Below, piece after piece: positions 1 through 5,823 of a DNA stretch of 12,634 nucleotides. The notes beneath the pieces are model-generated. The model was not told the DNA's origin and did not search any database. It saw only the letters and a program-made list of their open reading frames with translations. Numbering within the stretch: position 1 is the stretch's first letter; each line of letters opens with the position of its first letter. Both the position numbers and the translations under genes were made by a program. The stretch is from CAZJCK01 sp964544635. GTDB taxonomy: Bacteria > Zixibacteria > MSB-5A5 > GN15 > FEB-12. Where the stretch lies: positions 1 through 12,634 of the forward strand of contig CAZJCK010000081.1 of the NCBI GenBank assembly GCA_964544635.1, read 5' to 3'.

Positions 1-9
1 CTCCCACGA

Positions 10-33
10 GTCATTCCGGCGAAGGCCGGAACC
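10..33 (+). repeat. REP-like palindromic element, copy 1
   Basis: A short palindrome with perfect 7-bp arms, TTCCGGC (14-20) and GCCGGAA (25-31), around the tetraloop GAAG, preceded by the flank GTCA. Copies 2 and 3 carry the same flank as its reverse complement, so copy 1 is oriented opposite to them. This is the layout of repetitive extragenic palindromes, which in many bacteria are scattered between genes and are thought to be moved by REP-associated (Y1 HUH) transposases. No such transposase is in the window. Confidence 0.6.
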
Positions 34-132
34 TACTTTGACGGTTGGGGCGGAAGGACAACATAAAGATGGCCTGGCGGTTGACGATCGGTTGTCTCTT
101 CTCTCGTTATTCCGTTTCCAACCCGTGAGAGT

Positions 133-157
133 GGATTCTGGCCTGCGCCAGAATGAC
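133..157 (-). repeat. REP-like palindromic element, copy 2
   Basis: Perfect 8-bp arms ATTCTGGC (135-142) and GCCAGAAT (147-154) enclose the tetraloop CTGC, followed by GAC. The 18 bases GGCCTGCGCCAGAATGAC at 140-157 recur exactly at 185-202. Read on the minus strand, this copy begins with the same GTCATTC flank as copy 1 and forms a hairpin of the same design. Confidence 0.6.
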
Positions 158-181
158 TCAGTCTAGTCACTGAATTTCTTT

Positions 182-202
182 GCCGGCCTGCGCCAGAATG
201 AC
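182..202 (-). repeat. REP-like palindromic element, copy 3 (degenerate arm)
   Basis: Shares 18 identical bases with copy 2 (185-202), 45 bases further on and in the same orientation. Its left arm has diverged (GCCGGC instead of ATTCTGGC), so only a short GGC/GCC stem remains around the CTGC loop. It looks like a decayed or recombined copy of copy 2. Confidence 0.5.
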
Positions 203-315
203 GGCGGTGGGCGTATGGCAAGTCCAGCGGCACTTGCACGCCATCGTCCTCTCCCCTATATTTCCGCCACTGTGACAGGCTCGGCCCGGAGCCGGCCGTG
301 TACCAGTGTTTGTAG

Positions 316-360
316 CCCGGAATCTCAAGACCCGGCTCTGCCGGGGCGAAGAGTTCCGGG
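316..360. repeat. Two-tier palindromic element (large hairpin)
   Basis: An outer stem pairs CCCGGAA (316-322) with TTCCGGG (354-360) and extends through CTC (324-326) with GAG (351-353) past a bulged T at 323. Inside lies a second hairpin, CCCGGC (331-336) with GCCGGG (340-345), around the triloop TCT. No T-run follows on either strand, so it is not a standard intrinsic terminator. It is different in sequence from the three REP-like copies upstream. It may be another extragenic repeat family, or a structured element ahead of the plus-strand genes. Confidence 0.55.
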
Positions 361-450
361 GGTTAAGTATTGAAGACTCGAAGCGACGCGCGGAACGTAC
401 GGTCATATGCATCTGTTGTGTCAGCATAGACTGAACGAAAAATAGCACGA

Positions 451-455
451 AAGGA
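451..455 (+). promoter_or_regulatory. Shine-Dalgarno for the UroD-family gene
   Basis: AAGGA lies 10 bases upstream of the GTG at 466. It is the best ribosome-binding match nearby and supports the GTG start over internal ATG codons. Confidence 0.55.
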
Positions 456-465
456 CATTGCAATA

Positions 466-1473
466 GTGGCAGACTCATACTCGCACCGGGAACGTATCCA
501 GGCGATAATCGCCGGCGAAAAACCGGACCGTTTCGCCGCCTCGGCCTGGCGTCATTTCTACCACATGGAGCATCACGCCGAGGGGACAGTTGAAGCAATG
601 CACTGGTTCCAGAAAGAATTCGACTGGGACTTCATGAAAATAAACCCCCGCGCCAATTACCATGTCCAGGACTGGGGCCTGACGATCCACTACTCTCACG
701 ACGAGCACAGCCGCCACAAGTATTCAGATTACCCGATAACCGGGCCCGAAGACTGGCTGAACATCAAGCCGCTCGATCCCGGCGCGAACAATCTTGCCGA
801 GCACCTTGAAGTCGTAACGCAGTTGCGGAAGAAAAGCGGTAAGGATCTGCCCATCCTGATGACCGTGTTCACGCCGCTGGCGATTGCCGGACGTATGGTC
901 GAGGACGACCAGATGCTGGCCGATCATATCCGTTCCCATCCGGACAATATCCATTCGGCGCTGCGCGCCATTACTGATACCTTTAGGAAGTACGCCTCGG
1001 AACTGCGCAACGCCGGCGCCGACGGTTTGTTTTACGCTACCACCCAGTGGGGTGCAGGCAACCTGATTACCTGGGACGAATACAAACTGTTCGGGATTCC
1101 GTATGATAAGGAAGTACTGGCGGGCGCCGAAGGCGACGCCATCAACCTGTTGCATGTCTGCGACTCCAACAACTTCCTGAGAGAATTGGCCGAGGAAGAC
1201 TGGTATGGCTGTCAGCTGATCAACTGGGACGCCTCCGACCCGACCAACCCGCCGATCGACAAGACGTTCGACCTGCTGAAGGGACATGCCATTGTCGGCG
1301 GTATCGACCACAAGGGCTGGCTCTTGCACTCGAGCCCCGAGGAGGTCGGCTACAAGATGGACATGCTGAAAGATGAACTGGACAGGTCGCGGGTGATTAT
1401 CGCCCCGGGTTGTTCACTGCGCGACGAAACCAACATGGAAACGCTTCGTACCATACGCAAGAGGCTGGCATGA
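466..1473 (+). CDS. UroD-superfamily protein, corrinoid methyltransferase-like
   Basis: A 335-residue protein of the uroporphyrinogen decarboxylase superfamily, starting at GTG behind AAGGA. Visible family features are the N-terminal RERIQAIIAGEKPDR segment, a central NAGADGLFYATT strand (about 182-193), and a C-terminal strand reading IIAPGCSLRDETN. It is probably not HemE: the N-terminal RQAGRY-type substrate loop is missing, with SAWRHFYHME in its place. Instead H230-x-C232 and C316 match the HxC...C zinc site of MtaA/MtbA-type methylcobamide:CoM methyltransferases and relatives, where zinc activates a thiol methyl acceptor. I infer a zinc-dependent methyl-transfer role with unknown substrate. 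Its stop overlaps the start of the next gene by four bases (ATGA), so the two are likely co-translated. An ordinary decarboxylase function is less likely but not excluded. Confidence 0.85.
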   Translation: MADSYSHRERIQAIIAGEKPDRFAASAWRHFYHMEHHAEGTVEAMHWFQKEFDWDFMKINPRANYHVQDWGLTIHYSHDEHSRHKYSDYPITGPEDWLNIKPLDPGANNLAEHLEVVTQLRKKSGKDLPILMTVFTPLAIAGRMVEDDQMLADHIRSHPDNIHSALRAITDTFRKYASELRNAGADGLFYATTQWGAGNLITWDEYKLFGIPYDKEVLAGAEGDAINLLHVCDSNNFLRELAEEDWYGCQLINWDASDPTNPPIDKTFDLLKGHAIVGGIDHKGWLLHSSPEEVGYKMDMLKDELDRSRVIIAPGCSLRDETNMETLRTIRKRLA

Positions 1474-1931
1474 CCGACGACCGCACCCAACTTATTGACA
1501 ACGTTCGCATCGCCATTGCATCGGCCGACAACGAGCACGACGTTCTGGCCCGCTCGGCTGAACTGATTGACGGCTACTCGGAGCACTTTGACTGGACCGG
1601 TTTTTACATGCTGAAGGACGGGAAGCTCAAGGTCGGACCGTATGTCGGCCCCGAGACGCCGCACACCGAGATCGAGATGAACCAGGGAATTTGCGGCGCC
1701 GCAGCAAGTAACCGTAAGACGATCATCGTCGACGACGTACGCAAGGATGAACGGTTCCTGGCCTGTTCCATACATACCCGGTCGGAGATCGTAGTGCCAT
1801 TAATGGACGGCGATACGGTGCTCGGGGAGATCGATATCGACTCCAACGAACCGTCGTACTTTACCAGAGAAGACAGGGAGATGCTCGAACGAATCGCCGC
1901 GGTGGTGGTCGAGCGACTCAAGCAACTATAA
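1470..1931 (+). CDS. GAF-domain protein, free-methionine-R-sulfoxide reductase-like
   Basis: A 153-residue single GAF domain. The ATG at 1470 is chosen because it overlaps the previous stop as ATGA and follows AGAGG; an upstream in-frame start at 1410 would lie deep inside the previous gene. WTGFYML (42-48), GICGAAA (73-79), LACS (98-101), SEIVVPL (105-111) and IDIDS (121-125) are the hallmarks of the MsrC/YebR family, which reduces free methionine-R-sulfoxide. C75 and C99 are 24 residues apart, as are Cys94 and the catalytic Cys118 of the characterised enzymes; E106, D122 and D124 also fit the binding site. The third, recycling cysteine (Cys84) is replaced by His65. It is therefore either a reductase using a single resolving cysteine or a sensor derived from one. 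Cytosolic; no signal peptide seen. Confidence 0.85.
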   Translation: MTDDRTQLIDNVRIAIASADNEHDVLARSAELIDGYSEHFDWTGFYMLKDGKLKVGPYVGPETPHTEIEMNQGICGAAASNRKTIIVDDVRKDERFLACSIHTRSEIVVPLMDGDTVLGEIDIDSNEPSYFTREDREMLERIAAVVVERLKQL

Positions 1932-1956
1932 GCCGGCCGACCGGCGGGGAGTGCAG

Positions 1957-2127
1957 ATGTTTATTGGAATTTTGCTGCTGATCCTGGGGGCGTTGCTGCT
2001 GTTGGAGCAGCTGGGAATTATTGAAACGTCGGCCTGGGGATTGATCTGGCCGATCGCCCTGATTGCGCTGGGAGCGTCGATGGTTTTTCGCGACACCAAA
2101 AAGAAGAATGACATCGACATCAGCTGA
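1957..2127 (+). CDS. Small membrane protein, LiaI/LiaF-type (DUF5668-like)
   Basis: A 56-residue protein beginning at the ATG at 1957 with GGGGAG five bases upstream. It has two hydrophobic segments: residues 2-16 (FIGILLLILGALLLL) and about 26-44 (AWGLIWPIALIALGASMVF). They are joined by the short turn EQLGIIETS and followed by a charged tail, RDTKKKNDID. The pattern GxLLLxxGxxLLLxxLG...WPIxLIxLG is that of the small LiaI/LiaF transmembrane module (DUF5668), found in cell-envelope stress systems and as free-standing small proteins. The basic tail suggests the C terminus is cytosolic. Its stop overlaps the next start by one base (TGATG), giving tight coupling to the BlaI-type repressor. Its molecular role is unknown; the envelope-stress link is by family only. 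Confidence 0.8.
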   Translation: MFIGILLLILGALLLLEQLGIIETSAWGLIWPIALIALGASMVFRDTKKKNDIDIS

Positions 2128-2474
2128 TGACGGCGGCTCGTTCTATCTATTTCAATCCTGGCGGTGACGGCCTGGAGATCTTTCTCGGGCCGACCGAGGC
2201 GCGGGCGATGGAGATCATCTGGCGCGAGGGGGCGGGAACCGTCAAGAAAGTGTTGTTTCACTGGCCGGAAACGAAACGTCCGGCCTACAACACGGTCCTC
2301 ACCATTCTCACCAAGTTGACCGAAAAGGGGCTGCTGGCGCGGACACGGGAGGGGCGGCACTTTGTCTACGACGCCGCCCAAACGCGCGACGATTTCGTCA
2401 AATCACAACTCGAACTGGTCGCCGGGGCACTCAAACGCAACTTCCCCGAAGATATCAGGAAAATACTGGCCTGA
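2127..2474 (+). CDS. BlaI/MecI/CopY-type winged-helix repressor
   Basis: A 115-residue protein starting inside the stop of the small membrane protein (TGATG) with no clear ribosome site of its own, so translation is probably coupled. Residues about 20-84 read as a penicillinase-repressor-type winged helix: LGPTEARAMEIIW, TVKKVLF, a recognition helix near AYNTVLTILTKLTEKGLL (53-70), and the wing RTREGRHFVYDAA. A helical dimerisation tail (86-115, DDFVKSQLELVAGALKRNF) follows. Family members dimerise on palindromic operators and are usually released when a membrane BlaR1/MecR1 protease cleaves them. No such M56 peptidase gene is beside it, so the signal and target are unknown. The N-terminal extension of about 18 residues is slightly longer than usual. 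It may control this gene run itself; no operator was identified. Confidence 0.85.
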   Translation: MTAARSIYFNPGGDGLEIFLGPTEARAMEIIWREGAGTVKKVLFHWPETKRPAYNTVLTILTKLTEKGLLARTREGRHFVYDAAQTRDDFVKSQLELVAGALKRNFPEDIRKILA

Positions 2475-2516
2475 TCAAACCTCTATGATTGAGCCCTTTC
2501 TGCCGATACAGCAGGC

Positions 2517-3284
2517 ATGCGCTCGACTCTCTTCACACTGCTGGTGATCGGCGGTGCCGTCCTGACATCACAGGCCCGCCCCGTCCAACCGTCCGACGAT
2601 ATCGTCCTGCAACTGCCGACCGGCTGGATAGTCACCGATACGCCCGGCTATCCACTGCGAATTGTCAACAGCCCGCCGTCAGCCGAAATGCTCATCTTCC
2701 GCTCCCAGATATCCCCCGACGAACTGGTGCGTTCGGCCGAAGACCTGCGGCTGTCGGTTGATGCCGTCGTCGAGGAGGTCATCCTGCCGCTGCCGGAGGC
2801 AAAGCTGCTGACTAATACGGGTACGTATGATGTCCGTTCGACCGGCTTCATCCTCGAGTTCACCTCGCTCGATACCGAGCTGGGCATGACCCTGCAGCAC
2901 CGTTTCAAAGGACAGATCTTCAGTCATCCCGACGGTCACCAGATGCTGTACACGTTGTGGGCGCGGGGGACGGTCGACGAGTGGCCGTATATCGAGCCGA
3001 CATTCATCGAGATACAGGAAAGTTTCGACTATGCCGGCCCGCAGGACGATGCCGTGTTCGGTACCTCCAACTGGAGCTGGCAGCCGATCTATTATGCGAC
3101 GGCGCTGGTGGTGGTACTGTTGCTGATCATGGTGTTGGGGCGGCGCCAGGCGAGACTGAACCAGGTGAAATTCTCAGACAATGTCAACGTGTGGCGGTGC
3201 GAGTGTGGACGGATGAATCATACCGATGTGATCCGCTGCCGCCGCTGCGGACGCGACCGCACATTTGAACGCAGCCGCGTTTAA
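2517..3284 (+). CDS. Exported single-pass membrane protein with C-terminal zinc finger
   Basis: A 255-residue protein of unrecognised family. Residues 1-20 form a signal peptide with a likely cut after SQA (18-20). The exported part (about 21-188) is mixed alpha/beta and contains LQLPTGWIVTDTPGYPL and a LEFTSLDTELGM segment; it may be a lipocalin- or PsbP-like ligand fold, but this is not established. A membrane segment (about 190-208) is followed by RRQAR, which sets an inside orientation. The cytosolic tail holds W226-x-C228-x-C230-x3-N234-x6-C241-x2-C244, close to the RanBP2-type zinc finger. No strong Shine-Dalgarno precedes the ATG, only AGCAGG almost touching it. The gene follows the repressor by 42 bases, so the two may be functionally linked. 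Its stop shares TTAA with the opposing epimerase gene. Confidence 0.8.
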   Translation: MRSTLFTLLVIGGAVLTSQARPVQPSDDIVLQLPTGWIVTDTPGYPLRIVNSPPSAEMLIFRSQISPDELVRSAEDLRLSVDAVVEEVILPLPEAKLLTNTGTYDVRSTGFILEFTSLDTELGMTLQHRFKGQIFSHPDGHQMLYTLWARGTVDEWPYIEPTFIEIQESFDYAGPQDDAVFGTSNWSWQPIYYATALVVVLLLIMVLGRRQARLNQVKFSDNVNVWRCECGRMNHTDVIRCRRCGRDRTFERSRV

Positions 3285-3703
3285 GACTTCTCTTCCAACT
3301 CCAGCAAGACCCCGCCGGTACCAGCCGGGTGGACAAAGGCGATGCGGTTACCCTCGGCGCCGACTCGCGGGGTTTCATCGATCAGGCGCACGCCACTCTC
3401 TTGCAACTGCCGGAGTCGCTCCTCGATATCCTCTACGTAAATGCAGATGTGGTGAAGCCCCTCCCCTTTCTTCGCAATGTACCGGGCGATCGGGCTGTCG
3501 TCGGTAGTGGCCGCCACCAGTTCGATCCGCCCGCCGGCATGAATGTCGCCGCCGGCCGCCTTGAAGATGGCCACTTTGACTTTCTGTTCGGGAACGTCGG
3601 TAATAAACGGTTCGTGGTCGCCGGTCAGGAGCTTGTAGCGGGCGACGGCGGCCTCAAAGTCGGCCACGGCGATACCGGTATGAGAGATCAGGCTCCCGGC
3701 CAT
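3281..3703 (-). CDS. mce: Methylmalonyl-CoA epimerase
   Basis: A 140-residue VOC-fold enzyme of normal family length that interconverts (S)- and (R)-methylmalonyl-CoA, linking propionyl-CoA carboxylase to the mutase. It starts ISHTGIAV with metal ligand His8. GGRIELV (57-63) gives the second strand's ligand position (Glu61). GEGLHHICIYV (80-90) carries the His84/His85 pair and GGVLLELEE (130-138) the C-terminal ligand Glu135. PRVGAEGNRIAFVHP is the signature strand of this family rather than of glyoxalase I. It is the last gene of the operon, 10 bases after the lipoprotein stop, with GAGG eight bases before the ATG. Its stop codon shares TTAA with the stop of the opposing gene, leaving no room for a terminator between them. 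Confidence 0.95.
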   Translation of the reverse strand: MAGSLISHTGIAVADFEAAVARYKLLTGDHEPFITDVPEQKVKVAIFKAAGGDIHAGGRIELVAATTDDSPIARYIAKKGEGLHHICIYVEDIEERLRQLQESGVRLIDETPRVGAEGNRIAFVHPAGTGGVLLELEEKS

Positions 3704-3713
3704 GGTATCGGCC

Positions 3714-4265
3714 TCAGCTTCCCTGTGCTTCCGCTTTTGCAGCCGAGTCGGCGCGACGAATGAGTTCGTCGTATTGCACCTGTTGGCTGATCACCGATAC
3801 TGTCGGCTTGATCCACCGGCCGCGACGCCAATACACCGTGACCGGTTGATCGAGCGTCGACTGCACGTCGGTCGGGCCGGTAAAATGCAGCCGGACATCG
3901 GCAATCGCGGAATCGGGCTTGAAGAATTCCACCCCAATGATCTGGACCGAGTCGAGCGTATCCTTCTGCGCCACCTTCACCATTGAGTGTGTCGTGCGGT
4001 AATACTCAAATGTCTGGTCGTCGCGCAGGTAACTGAATTCGTTTTCCCACATGCCCGACTTGTCGCCGTAGGCGACACGTTCGATCACTTCGTTGAAGGC
4101 TTGTGCGATCTGAGCGCTGTCGGTCAGCGGTTCGCTCGATGCGGCTTGCTGCCGAGGCGATTGCGAATCCGAACCGGCCGTTTCGGTATCTGAAGAGCAG
4201 CCGAACGACAGCGACATCACGAGGACGGCGATGCATGCCAGGTACAACAATCTATATCCGTTCAT
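3714..4265 (-). CDS. Putative lipoprotein in the propionyl-CoA operon
   Basis: A 183-residue protein of unrecognised family. The ATG at 4265 is preferred over one further upstream: GGGGAG sits six bases before it, and the protein then begins with a clean lipoprotein signal, MNGYR plus a hydrophobic stretch ending SLSFGC with the lipidated Cys23. A disordered serine/glutamine-rich linker (about 24-50) follows. The folded part (about 55-165) reads AFNEVIERVAYGDKSGMW, then beta strands such as DSAIADVRLHFTG and QPVTVYWRRGRWIKPTVS. This pattern resembles NTF2/SnoaL-like domains but is not proven. A helical tail ends in AKAEAQGS. Its start overlaps the end of the mutase gene by 14 bases and it lies 10 bases before the epimerase, so it is transcribed with cytosolic enzymes although it should sit in the envelope. 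Its role in the pathway is unknown. Confidence 0.8.
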   Translation of the reverse strand: MNGYRLLYLACIAVLVMSLSFGCSSDTETAGSDSQSPRQQAASSEPLTDSAQIAQAFNEVIERVAYGDKSGMWENEFSYLRDDQTFEYYRTTHSMVKVAQKDTLDSVQIIGVEFFKPDSAIADVRLHFTGPTDVQSTLDQPVTVYWRRGRWIKPTVSVISQQVQYDELIRRADSAAKAEAQGS

Positions 4266-5823
4266 GGTATTCTCCCCACAGGTTGCGGAACACATCGGAA
4301 ATCTCGCCGACGGTGGCATATGCCTCGACCGCCGCCACCACCGGGCCAACCAGGTTGTCGCCGTTCTCGCCGGCGGCGCGGACGGCTTCGAGGGTTGTAC
4401 GCACCTGGCCGCTATCCCGTTCCGCCTTGAGTTTCTTCAGCTTGTCAATCTGGTTGCGCTCGAGTTGCGGATCGACCTTGAGCACCTCGGGCGGCTCCAC
4501 CTGGTCGGTGACAAACTTGTTCACGCCCACCACTATGGTCTCGTCCTTCTCGATCCGTCTCTGGTGTTCGTACGCGACACGGGCAATCTGGTCGCGGAAG
4601 TAGCCGGAGTCGACGCATTTGACCGAACCGCCGAGCGACTCGATCTTCTTCATTTCGTCGCGCGCCTTCTTTTCAAGTTCCGACGTCAGGTGCTCGACCA
4701 GGTACGACCCGGCCAGCGGATCGGCGCTGTCGGCGACGCCCGACTCATACGCCAGTACCTGCTGGGTGCGCAGGGCGATTTCGGCGGCGCGCTGGGTGGG
4801 TAGGCCGAGGGCTTCATCAAAACTGTTGGTGTGCAGCGACTGCGTGCCGCCGAGGATGGCCGCCAGCGCCTGCACGGTGGTGCGGACGATATTATTCTCC
4901 GGCTGCTGGGCGGTCAGCGTTGACCCGCCGGTCTGGGTATGGAACCGCAGCAGCATCGACTTCTCATTCCTGGCGCCGAACCGCTCCTTCGCTGTCTCGG
5001 CCCAGATCTTACGCGCCGCCCGGAACTTGGCAACCTCCTCCAGCAGGTTGTTGTGCGCCGCGAAAAAGAACGACAGGCGCGGCGCGAAATCGTCGATGTT
5101 CATCCCCGCCTTTAACGCCGCTTCCGTATAAGCGATGGCGTTGGCAAGGGTGAACGCAATCTCCTGTACCGCCGTGGCGCCGGCTTCACGAATATGGTAG
5201 CCGGAAATCGAAATCGTGTTGTAGTGCGGCAGGTTCTCTTTGGCGTACGAAAAGATATCGGTGATGATGCGCATCGAGGCATCCGGCGGCAGGATATAGG
5301 TGCCGCGGGCGATGAATTCTTTGAGGATGTCGTTCTGCACGGTGCCGCGCAACTGCTCCGGCTTGACACCCTGCTTCTTTCCCACCGCGATATACATGGC
5401 CAAAAGCACGATGGCCGTCGAGTTGATCGTCATCGACGTCGACACTTCATCCAGCGGGATAGCGTCGAACAGCCGTTCCATGTCGGCGAGCGAATCGATC
5501 GCTACCCCCACGCGGCCAACCTCGCCGGCCGCCATCGGGTTGTCCGAATCGTAGCCGATCTGGGTCGCCAGGTCGAACGCCGTCGACAGCCCGGTCTGCC
5601 CCTGCCTGAGCAGGTAGCGGAACCGTTCATTGGTCTCCTCGGCGGTGCCGAAGCCGGCGTACTGGCGCATCGTCCAGTAGCGGCCACGGTACATGTCGGC
5701 GTAGACGCCACGCGTGAACGGGTACTCGCCCGGCGGCGGGTGCGGTGTATCGTAGCCCGGGGTAGTGTCGTCGGCAACTTTGGGAATACTGATGTCCGAC
5801 GTTGTCTTTTTCTCTTCAGCCAT
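4252..5823 (-). CDS. mcmA1: Methylmalonyl-CoA mutase, catalytic (alpha, N-terminal) subunit
   Basis: A 523-residue TIM-barrel subunit of the B12-dependent mutase that turns (R)-methylmalonyl-CoA into succinyl-CoA. It ends after the barrel and linker and lacks the cobalamin domain, which is encoded at 11533-11952. YWTMRQYAGFGTAEETN (49-65), GLSTAFDLATQIGYDSDNP (78-96), SISGYHIREAGA (205-216) and GGTQSLHTNSFDEALGLPT are hallmark stretches. Tyr55, Arg173 and His210 align at one constant offset (34) with Tyr89, Arg207 and His244 of the Propionibacterium enzyme. Isobutyryl-CoA mutases have Phe and Gln at the first two positions, so methylmalonyl-CoA is the likely substrate. Its ATG follows the carrier stop directly with no gap, and GGA lies six bases before it. 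No MeaB-type chaperone gene is visible. Confidence 0.96.
   Translation of the reverse strand: MAEEKKTTSDISIPKVADDTTPGYDTPHPPPGEYPFTRGVYADMYRGRYWTMRQYAGFGTAEETNERFRYLLRQGQTGLSTAFDLATQIGYDSDNPMAAGEVGRVGVAIDSLADMERLFDAIPLDEVSTSMTINSTAIVLLAMYIAVGKKQGVKPEQLRGTVQNDILKEFIARGTYILPPDASMRIITDIFSYAKENLPHYNTISISGYHIREAGATAVQEIAFTLANAIAYTEAALKAGMNIDDFAPRLSFFFAAHNNLLEEVAKFRAARKIWAETAKERFGARNEKSMLLRFHTQTGGSTLTAQQPENNIVRTTVQALAAILGGTQSLHTNSFDEALGLPTQRAAEIALRTQQVLAYESGVADSADPLAGSYLVEHLTSELEKKARDEMKKIESLGGSVKCVDSGYFRDQIARVAYEHQRRIEKDETIVVGVNKFVTDQVEPPEVLKVDPQLERNQIDKLKKLKAERDSGQVRTTLEAVRAAGENGDNLVGPVVAAVEAYATVGEISDVFRNLWGEYHERI
4272..4277 (-). promoter_or_regulatory. Shine-Dalgarno of the lipoprotein gene
   Basis: On the minus strand this reads GGGGAG, six bases before the ATG at 4265. 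It lies inside the end of the mutase gene and decides the start of the lipoprotein, ruling out the longer frame that begins at 4349. Confidence 0.7.

Larger units (their letters stand above)
1..465. other. Non-coding region with palindromic repeats
   Basis: No credible gene is seen in this 465-base stretch. It carries three short REP-like palindromes and one larger two-tier hairpin (listed separately). The weak minus-strand reading frames here run through those palindromes, and their translations repeat the palindrome-derived tract HSGAG, so they are repeat artefacts. The last 100 bases before the gene at 466 should hold the plus-strand promoter, but no box pair stands out: TTGTGT at about 415-420 is the best -35-like hexamer and lacks a good -10 partner. 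No tRNA or riboswitch-like fold was recognised. Confidence 0.7.

Noticed and set aside
1..465. CRISPR array
   Set aside because: The repeats are too few, too unevenly spaced and in mixed orientation; there are no regular spacers or cas genes.
33..598. Two minus-strand frames in the left non-coding region
   Set aside because: Their predicted proteins repeat the palindrome-derived HSGAG tract and run through the repeats and into the UroD-family gene; no real protein signal is seen.
1410..1469. Longer N terminus for the GAF protein
   Set aside because: The added residues are just the other frame of the UroD-family gene; the ATGA overlap at 1470 and AGAGG upstream fit better.
466..1473. Annotation as HemE (uroporphyrinogen decarboxylase)
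   Set aside because: The N-terminal substrate-binding loop of HemE is absent and a zinc-type HxC...C set is present instead.
4266..4349. Longer N terminus for the lipoprotein
   Set aside because: It would add 28 basic residues before the signal peptide and place the start deep in the mutase gene, while GGGGAG directly precedes the ATG at 4265.
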